64,000 nt of DNA from Paenibacillus polymyxa (lineage in GTDB: Bacteria > Bacillota > Bacilli > Paenibacillales > Paenibacillaceae): the NCBI RefSeq assembly GCF_001719045.1, contig NZ_CP015423.1, forward strand, positions 3,505,501 to 3,569,500, read 5' to 3'. Positions 17,897 through 26,896 of this stretch are shown here, in pieces. Both the position numbers and the translations under genes were made by a program. Under the pieces are notes generated by a model, which saw nothing but the letters and a program-made list of their open reading frames with translations, had not been told where the DNA came from and searched no databases. Positions within the stretch are counted from its first letter, which is position 1. Each line of letters starts with the position of its first letter.

Positions 17897-19104
17897 ATGC
17901 CAGTAGAACCATCCATGAATCCTCGGGTAATTCGTAATATTTTGTTTTTATTATTCGCTTTACCAGGTGTAGCTTTTGCTTCCTGGGTGTCTCGAACGCC
18001 CATTATACGGGATATTTTGCATGTCTCGACTGCCGAAATGGGAATCATTATTTTTGGATTAGCTGCAGGTTCTTTAGTGGGACTACTCAGTGCAGGCAAT
18101 ATGATTTCTCGTGTAGGTGGACGGGTGGTCATTCTGGGAAGTGCGATTTTGATTGTAAGCGGTTTTGTCATTGTAGGGTTGGGAACTGCATTTTCGCTCA
18201 CGAGCATCGTGTTTGCTGGTTTAGTCATCTTTGGGGTGGTTATGGGACAGCAGAAGTAGCTCTGAATGTCGAAGGTTCTGCGGTAGAAAATCAATTGCAA
18301 AAAACGCTTTTGCCGGCTTTTCACGGTTCATTTAGTATGGGGACACTTGTAGGTGCAGTCATCGGTTCTGGAGCAGCGGCACTACACATACCTGTTGTGG
18401 TCCATTTTGGAGCGATGGCTGCCATGATTGCAGTGGTAACTTTCTATTTTTATCGTTTTCTGCCTCACGATACAGGTATAGAGAAAGAAGTTCCTACTCA
18501 AAAGGTTGGATATAATCTCAAGGCGCAGCTTGCTGTATGGAAAGAAAGACGAATTTTATTGATCGGTATCATCGTGTTAGGTATGGCGTTTGCAGAAGGG
18601 TCTGCGAATGACTGGCTACCGCTAACGATGGTAGATGGTTATGGCGTGGATTCTTTAACAGGTTCCTATATGTATGGACTATTTGTGGCAGCGATGACCA
18701 TTGGACGTTTTACCGGAGGATTCATACTGGATAAATACGGCCGTGTCCCTGTATTGAAAGGAAGTGCTGTCCTGGCTGCTATCGGTATCATTCTAGTGAT
18801 CTGGGGACAGCATTACCTCATAGCCGGAGTGGGCGTCGTATTATGGGGGCTTGGAGCCTCACTTGGTTTTCCTGTGGGCTTATCTGCTGCCGGAGATGAC
18901 CCTCGTGGTGCAGCTATCCGGGTTGGAGCCGTAGCCACGATCGGTTACATTGCCTTTTTAGTAGGTCCCCCAGGATTAGGGTTTTTAGGTGAACATGTTG
19001 GACTTCTGCATGCCTTGATCGTAGTGCTCATTGGCGTTATTGTTGCTGGTTGGATATCCGGTGCAGCCCAACCTATTGGGGTGAAAGAAAAGAAATCAGA
19101 TTAA
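17897..19104 (+). pseudogene. MFS transporter broken by a single frameshift
   Basis: The frame starting at ATG 17897 (AAGGAG upstream) encodes four to five membrane segments and stops at 18259; a second frame, shifted by one, carries the remainder from about 18247 to 19104 and continues the protein as TAEVALNVEGSAVENQ, a conserved piece of this MFS family. Restoring one base after 18246 (G-G-N then ACA GCA GAA) joins both into about 402 residues with some 12 membrane segments, normal for a sugar/drug-type MFS exporter. Either a true one-base deletion or a sequencing error in GGG. The acetyltransferase gene follows 20 bases later and the pair may be an operon. Confidence 0.85.
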
Positions 19105-19124
19105 AATATAAAGGGGATTGTCGC

Positions 19125-19694
19125 ATGACTATGAAAACGGAAAAACAAAAGATGATGGATGGGGAACTGTATGTAGCTGCTGATCCTCAATTAACGCAGG
19201 AAAGAGAGTATGCGAGAAGATGTGTACGTCTCTTTAATCAGACGGCAGAGACGGATCGTGAGTACCGTGAAAAGTTACTTAAGGAGCTTTTCGGATCAAC
19301 TGGTGAAAATATAGGTATGGAACCCAACATACGCTGTGACTACGGATACAATATCCATGTTGGGGAAAATTTCTACGCCAACTTTGACTGTACCATTTTG
19401 GATGTTTGCGAAGTGCGCATTGGAGATAATTGTTTCCTGGCTCCAGGAGTTCATATTTACACAGCGACTCATCCCATAGATCCGTTTGAACGAATCGCTG
19501 GCCCTGAGTATGGGAAACCTGTAACGATTGGCAACAATGTATGGATTGGCGGTAGAGCAGTTATTAATCCCGGTGTTACGATAGGTAATAATGTCGTCGT
19601 GGCATCAGGAGCAGTAGTAACCAAGGATGTTCCAGACAATACGGTTGTAGCTGGAAATCCAGCACGAGTGATTAAATCCATTGAAATCTCCTAA
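19125..19694 (+). CDS. Maltose O-acetyltransferase-like hexapeptide-repeat enzyme
   Basis: A 189-residue acetyltransferase. The N-terminal Mac domain ([17 protein letters not shown]) is followed by left-handed beta-helix hexapeptide repeats ([35 protein letters not shown]) and the C-terminal [11 protein letters not shown] signature. HPIDP carries the catalytic His. The family transfers acetyl from acetyl-CoA to maltose, glucose or other sugars in the cytoplasm. AAGGGGA at 19111-19117 supports ATG 19125. The frame opens further upstream inside the MFS gene but without a site. Proximity to the MFS transporter suggests acetylation and efflux of surplus sugars (inference). Confidence 0.85.
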   Translation: MTMKTEKQKMMDGELYVAADPQLTQEREYARRCVRLFNQTAETDREYREKLLKELFGSTGENIGMEPNIRCDYGYNIHVGENFYANFDCTILDVCEVRIGDNCFLAPGVHIYTATHPIDPFERIAGPEYGKPVTIGNNVWIGGRAVINPGVTIGNNVVVASGAVVTKDVPDNTVVAGNPARVIKSIEIS

Positions 19695-19730
19695 ACAGCA
19701 TACAGGCTAATCATTTAATATTTGTACCGA

Positions 19731-19768
19731 TGATCCTATTAAAAGAGCTCCTAATTTTAATAGGATCA
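19731..19768. terminator. Bidirectional intrinsic terminator
   Basis: TGATCCTATTAAAA at 19731-19744 and its perfect complement at 19755-19768 enclose a 10-base loop. It separates the convergent acetyltransferase and XRE-cupin genes and has A/T tails on both sides. Confidence 0.8.
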
Positions 19769-19810
19769 TTTAATTTAAAGACTTGTACACTTATGGTCTT
19801 CAATATTGAA

Positions 19811-20362
19811 TTATACAGAGTAATAAATAATCATATTCATCCGAACCAGTGTTTCTCCTAGATTATAGTAAATGTGTGGGCGGTCTGCTTTAAAGCGGAT
19901 CGAATCTCCAGCTTTAACCGTGTACATTTCTTCGCTGATTTTTACCACCATCTCACCCTCAAATACCGTAATAAATTCTTCTGTACCTTCACGGTGCGGC
20001 GCTGAACTCAGTTCCCCGCCTGCTTCAATCTCTACGGTGTAAACCTCAAAATTTCTACTTCCTTCATAGGGGAAAAACGGATACAACCGATAGTGATTAT
20101 TTTCTTCAAGCACTTGTACTTTGCTTTTAGGAACGACTACTGCATCTGCAGGTGGTTCATTAATCAGAGCAGTGAAAGAGATTTTTAAGCCGTTGGCAAT
20201 TTTCCATACGGTTGTAATCGAGGGATTAGATTCTCCCCGCTCAATCTGACCGAGCATCGTTTTACTGATCCCCGTCAGATCAGCTAATTTATCTAGACTT
20301 AATTTTCTTTCATTTCTTAGATACTTCAAATTTTTACTTAAAATCAGATTAATATTCTCCAT
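19811..20362 (-). CDS. XRE-family regulator with C-terminal cupin
   Basis: A 183-residue repressor-type protein: helix-turn-helix in residues 5-65 (LSLDKLADLTGISKTMLGQIERGESNPSI region) and a cupin beta-barrel in 105-180 (GTEEFITVFEGEMVV, AGDSIRFKADRPH). Such proteins sense a small ligand in the cupin and often control a neighbouring amino-acid or metabolite exporter. AGGAGCG precedes the ATG. It is divergent from the LysE-type exporter with 113 bases between, making that gene its likely target. Confidence 0.85.
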   Translation of the reverse strand: MENINLILSKNLKYLRNERKLSLDKLADLTGISKTMLGQIERGESNPSITTVWKIANGLKISFTALINEPPADAVVVPKSKVQVLEENNHYRLYPFFPYEGSRNFEVYTVEIEAGGELSSAPHREGTEEFITVFEGEMVVKISEEMYTVKAGDSIRFKADRPHIYYNLGETLVRMNMIIYYSV

Positions 20363-20397
20363 AATTCTTCGCTCCTATTGTGCTTTATAAAGAACAT

Positions 20398-20407
20398 ATT
20401 GTACAAT
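20398..20407. promoter_or_regulatory. Palindromic GTAC site in the XRE/LysE intergenic region
   Basis: ATTGTACAAT is a perfect 10-base palindrome; two further GTAC cores follow at about 10-20 base spacing (near 20414 and 20433). The cluster lies in the 113-base divergent region and could be the operator of the XRE-cupin regulator. Only the repetition is seen; binding is inferred. Confidence 0.35.
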
Positions 20408-20475
20408 CATAAAGTACAAATGTGCGCTTAAACGTACATTTTATTCAATTATAACATACGGGAGTTGATTGTTGC

Positions 20476-21057
20476 ATGCCGTTTATTCCGTTCCTTTCTT
20501 ATGTACTTGTTACCAGCTTTACGCCAGGTCCCAACAATATTATGTCTTTAGACAGTGCCAGACGGTTGGGTTTGAAAAAAGCATTCCCATTCTTGCTGGG
20601 AGTAACAGCAGGCTGTTTCGCTATTATGCTGTTAGCCTGCTATTTTAATCTTGCTTTGTATCATTTTTTGCCACGGGTTAAGATCTGGATGAATGTCCTC
20701 GGCAGTCTGTACATGCTCTATCTGGCGGTGAAAATTGCAAAGAGCAAATCCTCTACGGAGGGTAATGATCACAATGAGGGATATTCCTTCAAATCAGGAC
20801 TGCTGCTGCAATTTATCAATTTAAAAATCATTTTGTATGGTATTACGGTCATTTCAACGTTTGTAATGCCTTATGATGTATCGTATATAGAGCTTATTAC
20901 GATTTCATTACTCCTGACCTGTATTGGTTTTGTAGCTGTAGTATGCTGGGCGATTTTTGGCGCCGTGTTTCAACGTTTCTTGAATAAGCATGAGCGTTCC
21001 TTCAATATCATAATGTCCTTATTGCTCCTTTATAGTGCACTATCGATATGGATGTAA
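20476..21057 (+). CDS. LysE/RhtB-family amino-acid exporter
   Basis: A 193-residue membrane protein with about five to six hydrophobic segments. The N-terminus FTPGPNNIMSLDSARRLGLKK is the LysE-family signature (TPGPN). Members export amino acids such as Lys, Arg, Thr, homoserine or Cys derivatives. The GGGAG site lies some 12 bases before the ATG. The divergent XRE-cupin regulator probably controls it. Residue-level specificity cannot be read. Confidence 0.85.
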   Translation: MPFIPFLSYVLVTSFTPGPNNIMSLDSARRLGLKKAFPFLLGVTAGCFAIMLLACYFNLALYHFLPRVKIWMNVLGSLYMLYLAVKIAKSKSSTEGNDHNEGYSFKSGLLLQFINLKIILYGITVISTFVMPYDVSYIELITISLLLTCIGFVAVVCWAIFGAVFQRFLNKHERSFNIIMSLLLLYSALSIWM

Positions 21058-21084
21058 ATGAGCACCTTATTCATCATAGAAAAG

Positions 21085-21118
21085 AAGGGTTCCTGGCTAT
21101 AGGCAGGAGCCTTTTTTT
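21085..21118 (+). terminator. Intrinsic terminator after the LysE gene
   Basis: GGTTCCTG pairs with CAGGAGCC (one G-U) around an 8-base loop, followed by seven T. Confidence 0.75.
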
Positions 21119-21226
21119 CGTGTGAATTGAGCTTATTCTACGAGTCATAACATACAATCGAACAGAATGGATGAGTCTCCTGATCATTTAGCTGCAAAAC
21201 GGGTATTACCTTAATAGATAAAGCTG

Positions 21227-21268
21227 TTGACAACTTGTATATACATGACTTAATCTTGTATATACAAG
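21227..21268 (+). promoter_or_regulatory. Trehalose operon promoter with two TreR operators
   Basis: TTGACA at 21227-21232 is a consensus -35. Two copies of CTTGTATATACA begin at 21234 and 21255, 21 bases apart (two helical turns). The second is a full palindrome, CTTGTATATACAAG; the first has one end base changed. TTGTATATACAA is the known TreR operator of Bacillus subtilis. Both lie over the expected promoter, so TreR should block transcription when trehalose-6-phosphate is absent. Confidence 0.85.
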
Positions 21269-21272
21269 ATGT

Positions 21273-21286
21273 TGAAAGCGTTATAT
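21273..21286 (+). promoter_or_regulatory. cre-like CcpA site in the trehalose leader
   Basis: TGAAAGCGTTATAT matches the cre consensus TGWAANCGNTNWCA in the first 12 positions. It lies just downstream of the TreR sites and about 45 bases before treA, a position suited to catabolite repression by roadblock or promoter occlusion. Confidence 0.6.
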
Positions 21287-21329
21287 TATTTTTACGCTAC
21301 TTCATTTCGCAAGAAAGGAATGAGCATGA

Positions 21330-23069
21330 ATGGAAGCAATGAACAAGACTTTAATTCCTCAAGATAAAGACTGGTGGCGTAAATCAGTAGTCTATCAGGT
21401 TTATCCCAAAAGTTTTAACGATACAACGGGCAAAGGAACCGGTGATATAAGAGGACTGACGCAAAAGCTGGATTATTTAAAAAAACTGGGTGTTGATATT
21501 GTCTGGTTGCAGCCTGTATATGTCTCACCACAACGTGATAACGGGTATGATGTAGCCGATTATTGCCAGATTAATCCGGATTATGGAACCATGCAGGATT
21601 TTGAAGAATTGAGCGAGGGAATCCGGGCACGTGGGATGTACTTAATGATCGACATCGTGGTTAACCATTCTTCCACAGAACATGCCTGGTTTCAGGAGGC
21701 ACGGCTTTCTAAGGATAGTGAGTATAGGGACTACTATATCTGGCGTGATCCAGCACCCGATGGTGGACCACCAAACAATTGGGTTTCCAAATTTGGTGGA
21801 CCTGCTTGGCAATATGACGAGGCAACAGGCCAATATTTCCTGACACTATTTGATAAGACTCAGGCGGATCTAAACTGGGAAAATCCCAAAGTCCGTCAGG
21901 AAGTTGTCAATCTGCTGGAATTTTGGGCTGAGAAGGGAGTCAGTGGTTTCCGGCTCGATGTCATTAACTTGATCTCCAAAGATCAACAATTCTCGAATGA
22001 TGATGGGAGCACGGTTCCTGGCGACGGACGTAAATATTATACGGACGGTCCACATGTGCATGAATACATTCATGAGTTACATGAGAAAGTATTTGCCAAA
22101 CAAAACAGCGTCACTGTGGGTGAGATGTCCTCTACCTCCCTAGAGCACTGCATCCGTTATTCCAATCCAGAGAGAAAAGAATTGTCCATGACCTTTAATT
22201 TTCATCATTTAAAGGTGGATTACCCAAATGGACAGAAGTGGGAACTCATGCCATATGATTTTGAAATGCTGAAAAAGCTATTCTCGGATTGGCAAACGGG
22301 CATGCAACAGGGTGGCGGCTGGAGTGCATTGTTTTTTAATAATCATGATCAGCCAAGGGCAATCTCTCGCTTTTTGGATGATGGCCAATACCATGCGGAA
22401 AGCGCCAAGCTGCTGGCAACCACGCTACATGGTCTTCAAGGTACACCTTATATATTTCAAGGTGAAGAAATTGGGATGGCCAACCCGCAGTGGGCAGACA
22501 TTGAAGAGTTTCGGGATGTTGAATCTCTGAATATGTATCGTATTTTACAGGAGCAAGGCAAAAGTGCAGAAGAAGCATTGAATATCATTCGAGAGCGGTC
22601 TCGTGATAATTCGAGAACACCGATGCAGTGGGATGGCACTCGCAATGCGGGCTTCACTACAGGCACTCCTTGGATTAAAGTAGATGAACGATATCCACAG
22701 ATTAATGTTCAGGCTCAGTTAGAGGACCCGAACTCTATCTATCACCATTATCGTAAGCTAATTCATCTGCGTAAGACGGTGCAAGTCATTACCGATGGGA
22801 ATTATCAACGCTTGGACGAAGCTCATCCTCAGGTCTACGCCTATCAACGCAGCAATGAAGAGGAGACTTTGATCGTCATCTCTAATTTTAGCGGACAGGA
22901 TGCGCAATTCCGTATACCGGATTCATTTTATTCACGATTAATAAATCAAGCGTTGGATGCGGCTGAGCTCTTAATTGGTAATACCCAGCACGCCCCAGAG
23001 CTAAAACAAGTGATCTCTTTAACCCCATATGCTTCATATATGTGGATTGTTCGTAGACTTAGTGAATAG
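21330..23069 (+). CDS. treA: Alpha,alpha-phosphotrehalase
   Basis: A 579-residue GH13 enzyme that splits imported trehalose-6-phosphate to glucose and glucose-6-phosphate in the cytoplasm. Catalytic landmarks: GVSGFRLDVINLI (nucleophile, about Asp210), VGEMSS (acid/base, about Glu265), and FFNNHDQPRAISRF (transition-state Asp). WWRKSVVYQVYPKSF near the N-terminus is typical of the oligo-1,6-glucosidase/phosphotrehalase group. AAAGGA lies 10 bases before the ATG. First gene of treA-treP-treR, under two TreR operators and a cre. Without the PTS partner it could be read as oligo-1,6-glucosidase; context decides for trehalose. Confidence 0.9.
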   Translation: MEAMNKTLIPQDKDWWRKSVVYQVYPKSFNDTTGKGTGDIRGLTQKLDYLKKLGVDIVWLQPVYVSPQRDNGYDVADYCQINPDYGTMQDFEELSEGIRARGMYLMIDIVVNHSSTEHAWFQEARLSKDSEYRDYYIWRDPAPDGGPPNNWVSKFGGPAWQYDEATGQYFLTLFDKTQADLNWENPKVRQEVVNLLEFWAEKGVSGFRLDVINLISKDQQFSNDDGSTVPGDGRKYYTDGPHVHEYIHELHEKVFAKQNSVTVGEMSSTSLEHCIRYSNPERKELSMTFNFHHLKVDYPNGQKWELMPYDFEMLKKLFSDWQTGMQQGGGWSALFFNNHDQPRAISRFLDDGQYHAESAKLLATTLHGLQGTPYIFQGEEIGMANPQWADIEEFRDVESLNMYRILQEQGKSAEEALNIIRERSRDNSRTPMQWDGTRNAGFTTGTPWIKVDERYPQINVQAQLEDPNSIYHHYRKLIHLRKTVQVITDGNYQRLDEAHPQVYAYQRSNEEETLIVISNFSGQDAQFRIPDSFYSRLINQALDAAELLIGNTQHAPELKQVISLTPYASYMWIVRRLSE

Positions 23070-23083
23070 TATGGAGACATCTG

Positions 23084-23125
23084 GTAGCACCCCGGGCACG
23101 TTATTTTGATAACCGGGGTTGCTAC
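23084..23125 (+). other. Intergenic stem-loop between treA and treP
   Basis: GTAGCACCCCGG at 23084-23095 pairs with CCGGGGTTGCTAC at 23113-23125 around a 17-base loop. There is no T-run, so it is more likely an mRNA-stability or processing element, or a partial terminator that lowers treP relative to treA. Confidence 0.5.
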
Positions 23126-23159
23126 TTTAAAATGAGCAAACGTTAAGGGAGTGGGCTAA

Positions 23160-25118
23160 ATGGCGATTGAAAGATCACAGGTAGAAGACATTATAAAAGC
23201 CGTTGGTGGCAAAGACAACATAGAGGCCTCTACGCATTGCGTAACTCGTCTGCGATTTGCCCTTTATGATGATAAGCTGGTTGATAAAGATGCACTTGAA
23301 CAAAATGATCTGGTCAAAGGCCAATTTTCTTCACAAGGACAATATCAGGTCGTGATTGGCCCAGGTCTGGTGGATAAAGTATATGACGAAATGATCTCCA
23401 TTACAGGAGGTAGTCGGGCTTCTAAAGACGATGTCAAAAATGCGGCAAGCAAAAAACAAAATCCAATTCAGCGTGCCATCAAGACGCTGGCAGATATTTT
23501 TATCCCCATCTTGCCCGCAATCGTGACTGCAGGCTTATTGCTTGGAATAAATAATATTTTGACTGGCAAGGGAATCTTCTTCGAAGGTATGGCTCTGGTT
23601 CAGGTCTATCCTCAATGGACCGACTTTGCTGCTATCATTAACACCATTGCCAGCACCGCATTTACATTTCTACCTGCCTTAATTGGATGGTCGGCTGTTG
23701 TCCGGTTTGGCGGCAGTCCTTTACTCGGGATCGTACTGGGTTTGATTCTGGTTCATCCGGATCTGCTAAGTGCATACGGTTATGCAGATGCTGTTACCAA
23801 AGGAACCGTCCCAGTTTGGAATTTGTTTGGGTGGGAAGTGAACAAGATTGGTTATCAAGGACAGGTTTTACCCGTTTTAGTATCCGCTTACGTGCTCGCG
23901 CACATTGAGAAATTCCTAAATAAGAAGATAGCGGATTCATTTAAACTGTTACTTGTAGCACCGATTACATTATTAATAACGGGATTTCTGGCTTTTACAG
24001 TGATCGGTCCGGTTACTTTTATGATTGGTAATGCTATTACGTCTGGTCTTGTATACGTTTTCGATTTGGCTCCTGCGTTGGGAGGCCTGATTTATGGAGG
24101 CTTGTACTCCTTGCTCGTGATTACGGGAATGCACCATACTTTCCTGGCGGTGGACGTGCAATTAATTGGTACGCAGGGTGGAACATTCCTTTGGCCGATG
24201 CTGGCGCTGTCCAATATCGCTCAGGGTGCCGGAGCACTGGCAATGATGCTGGTATTGAAGGAGCAAAAGGGAAAAGGATTGGCTCTTACCTCTTCAGTGT
24301 CTGCATTTCTGGGTGTAACCGAGCCTGCCATATTCGGGGTGAATATCCGATATAAATATCCGTTTGTATTCGCAATGATCGGTTCCGGTATTGCAGGTAT
24401 ACTGCTCACCGTAAATCATGTGATGGCTTCTTCCATTGGTGTGGGCGGGATTCCAGGCTTCTTGTCTATTTTCCCAAACAACTGGGGTGTATTCTTCATC
24501 GGGATGGCGATCGTGTTAATTGTGCCATTTGCTTTAACTTTAATGTATGGCAAGTTGTTAACTAAGCGCCGTCAGGCTGCACCAGCCAATGATTCCGTAC
24601 AAAAAGACTCGCTTCCGCAAAATACCGCAATAGATGTGCTTGAAGTGAGGACTCCCGTACGAGGACGTGTTGTACCGTTGGAACAGGTCCCTGACCCGGC
24701 TTTTGCCGAACGGCAGATGGGGCAAGGTATTGCAGTGGAACCGAAGGATGGCAAGATTCTTGCCCCATTCAGGGGAAAAGTTATTCATATCATGATGAAA
24801 AGCAAGCATGCCTTGATTTTGGAGCATTCGACAGGTGTACAGATTCTGGTACATGTGGGGATCAATACGGTGTCACTGAAGGGTGAGGGATTCACTATGC
24901 ATGTGGAGACCAATCAAACCGTGGAGCAAGGACAACTATTGATGGAATTTGACCGTGATCTGATTCAGAAATCCGGATATCCCGTCATTACACCAGTCAT
25001 TGTCCCGGATGGTCAGAGTATGATTGAATCGGTTGAGGAACTGCCAGGTGAGGCAGACGATTTGCAGTATACCTTAATGAGAATTCATTTGAATTCTTCA
25101 TCAGGTCATAGGAATTAA
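23160..25118 (+). CDS. treP: Trehalose-specific PTS permease, fused EIIBCA
   Basis: A 652-residue phosphotransferase permease. EIIB (about 1-85) carries the phosphorylated Cys27 in STHCVTRLRF; EIIC (about 105-465) has about ten membrane segments and the motif ITGMHHTFLAVDVQL; a glucose-type EIIA (about 500-640) carries the active His in ILVHVGINT. It takes up trehalose and phosphorylates it to trehalose-6-phosphate. In B. subtilis TreP ends after EIIC, so the attached EIIA is a difference: here no separate EIIA is needed. GTTAAGGGAG precedes the ATG. It lies between treA and treR. Confidence 0.9.
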   Translation: MAIERSQVEDIIKAVGGKDNIEASTHCVTRLRFALYDDKLVDKDALEQNDLVKGQFSSQGQYQVVIGPGLVDKVYDEMISITGGSRASKDDVKNAASKKQNPIQRAIKTLADIFIPILPAIVTAGLLLGINNILTGKGIFFEGMALVQVYPQWTDFAAIINTIASTAFTFLPALIGWSAVVRFGGSPLLGIVLGLILVHPDLLSAYGYADAVTKGTVPVWNLFGWEVNKIGYQGQVLPVLVSAYVLAHIEKFLNKKIADSFKLLLVAPITLLITGFLAFTVIGPVTFMIGNAITSGLVYVFDLAPALGGLIYGGLYSLLVITGMHHTFLAVDVQLIGTQGGTFLWPMLALSNIAQGAGALAMMLVLKEQKGKGLALTSSVSAFLGVTEPAIFGVNIRYKYPFVFAMIGSGIAGILLTVNHVMASSIGVGGIPGFLSIFPNNWGVFFIGMAIVLIVPFALTLMYGKLLTKRRQAAPANDSVQKDSLPQNTAIDVLEVRTPVRGRVVPLEQVPDPAFAERQMGQGIAVEPKDGKILAPFRGKVIHIMMKSKHALILEHSTGVQILVHVGINTVSLKGEGFTMHVETNQTVEQGQLLMEFDRDLIQKSGYPVITPVIVPDGQSMIESVEELPGEADDLQYTLMRIHLNSSSGHRN

Positions 25119-25194
25119 TTCAGATTCAATTCGCACAGTCTATTATAGTGAACAGGGAAGTGAAAGAATGCTACAATGAACGTGGTGATGAAAA

Positions 25195-25944
25195 TTGACA
25201 AAGAATATATTTTTGCAAATTTATCAGGATTATTCGGGACGAATCCAGACAGGCGAATTGGCTCCAGGCACGAAAATGCCATCTGAAAATGAACTGGCCC
25301 GAGAGTATAACACTTCTCGTGAAACCGTACGTAAAGCACTTCACTTGCTTGCACAAAATGGGTATATCCATAAAATAAAAGCTAAAGGATCTTTTGTTCT
25401 GGATATTGGACGGATGGATTTTCCTATAGGAGGACTGGTCAGTTTCAAGGAAATGTCTGAACGAATTGGGCGTACATCACGAACCATTGTACATGAAAAT
25501 CAGCTAATTCCAGTTCCAGATGACATAGCCAATCATCTTGAGATTGACAAAGACAAGTATTTGGTCTGGAAAGTTATTCGTGCGCGTGAGATTGAAGGTG
25601 AATGCGTCATACTGGATAAAGATTACTTTCGATCAGACATTGTACCTGTGCTTACCGAGGAAATTAGTCGTGGGTCCATCTACGAATATTTGGAGGGAGA
25701 GCTCCATCTTCAAATTAGTTATGCCAAAAAAGTGGTTTCTGTAGAAAATGCAGACGAAGAAGATCATAGGCTGATGGACCTTCAGAACTACACTCATGTG
25801 GTCGTAGTACGTAACTATGTTTATCTGGAAGACACCACGTTGTTCCAGTATACCGAGTCAAGGCATCGGCTAGACAAATTCCAATTTATTGACTTTGCCA
25901 GACGTTCCCACGGTGAAGACAAGAGAGCAGATTTTTTAAAATAA
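25195..25944 (+). CDS. treR: Trehalose operon repressor, GntR family
   Basis: A 249-residue GntR/HutC-type repressor. Winged helix in residues 5-70 (KMPSENELAREYNTSRETVRKALHLL) and a UTRA ligand domain in about 90-235. The start is TTG with GGTGATG upstream. TreR binds trehalose-6-phosphate and leaves its operator; the operators are those at 21234-21268. Last gene of the operon, followed by a strong terminator. Confidence 0.88.
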   Translation: MTKNIFLQIYQDYSGRIQTGELAPGTKMPSENELAREYNTSRETVRKALHLLAQNGYIHKIKAKGSFVLDIGRMDFPIGGLVSFKEMSERIGRTSRTIVHENQLIPVPDDIANHLEIDKDKYLVWKVIRAREIEGECVILDKDYFRSDIVPVLTEEISRGSIYEYLEGELHLQISYAKKVVSVENADEEDHRLMDLQNYTHVVVVRNYVYLEDTTLFQYTESRHRLDKFQFIDFARRSHGEDKRADFLK

Positions 25945-25961
25945 CGATCAATAAAATAGTT

Positions 25962-25998
25962 AAGAAACCCCGTCTTTTAAGACGAGGGTTTCTTTTTT
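25962..25998 (+). terminator. Strong intrinsic terminator of the tre operon
   Basis: AAGAAACCCCGTCTT and the near-perfect complement GACGAGGGTTTCTT form a long stem with a 4-base loop and a six-T tail. Confidence 0.85.
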
Positions 25999-26154
25999 AC
26001 CTTGGATGCAACTGCTGAGCAGCTTGTATACTGGCATTTGAGGGATTTGAATTTGCGTTTTATCCAAAAGCTGTTTATTGAATATTAAAAGGTTATATAC
26101 TGTTTAGAATACAATTCCATGATCAATGCAATGGGAACGAGGTGTATGTTATTT

Positions 26155-26895
26155 ATGTATAGAGTGGCTATCTGCGATGATGAGCACAAGCAGAGAGAAC
26201 TTGTTAAAAATATGCTGATTACTTTGTCGATAAAGACCAGTATAGAATTTAAAGTTGAATTATTCGACTCCGGAGAACAGCTGGTATCTCATTATCAAAA
26301 CCATGAGTCTCCATTCCATATCTTAATATTGGATGTTGAAATGAATGGCATGAACGGAATTCAAACCGCCCAAAAAATAAGGAGTTTAAATCACCTGGAT
26401 GAACAGATTGTTTTTTTAACGAGCTACCCTGAATATATGGTGGAAAGTTTTGACGTAGTCACATTTCAGTATTTAATAAAACCGATTGCTCCCCATATCT
26501 TTGAGGAAAAAATGATAAAGCTGTGTCAATATTTTCAATCTCTCGATAAAAAATTCGTTATCATCAAGTCAGCTTATGAGGAAGTGCTTTTAAAATATGA
26601 TGATATCATTAGTATTGAAGTGGTCAAAAGCTTAACCATAAAAAACAAACTGCATTTTGTAACCTCTACTCAAACCTATGATAGCAAAGGGATTCTTTCG
26701 GACTATGCTTCAGCATTAAAAGAACATAATTTTCTACAAATTCATCGTTCGATTATTATAAACTTAATTCATGTGAAAAAATTTGCTGGCGGTGATGTTT
26801 TGATGTCAAATGATGTGAAGTTACCTATTGGGCGTTCTAAAATAAAAGAAGTTAAAGATTTATATACCAAATTTATGATCATGAAGATGCATTAA
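26155..26895 (+). CDS. LytTR-family response regulator (AgrA-like)
   Basis: A 246-residue response regulator. The receiver domain (1-125) has the acidic pair CDDE and the phosphorylated Asp in LILDVEMNGMNG, with the Lys of LIKP. The C-terminal half (about 145-240) is a LytTR DNA-binding domain (FLQIHRSIIINLIHVKKF). GAGG lies 12 bases before ATG 26155; ATG 26146 in the same frame is closer to it, so the start may be three residues longer. Its gene is one base from the kinase gene. Family members such as AgrA and ComE respond to secreted peptides; no peptide precursor or AgrB processor is visible beside it. Confidence 0.85.
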   Translation: MYRVAICDDEHKQRELVKNMLITLSIKTSIEFKVELFDSGEQLVSHYQNHESPFHILILDVEMNGMNGIQTAQKIRSLNHLDEQIVFLTSYPEYMVESFDVVTFQYLIKPIAPHIFEEKMIKLCQYFQSLDKKFVIIKSAYEEVLLKYDDIISIEVVKSLTIKNKLHFVTSTQTYDSKGILSDYASALKEHNFLQIHRSIIINLIHVKKFAGGDVLMSNDVKLPIGRSKIKEVKDLYTKFMIMKMH

Positions 26896-26896
26896 T

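Noticed and set aside
21642-22578. Several antisense frames in treA
   Set aside because: Shadows of a GH13 gene whose catalytic motifs are all intact on the plus strand.
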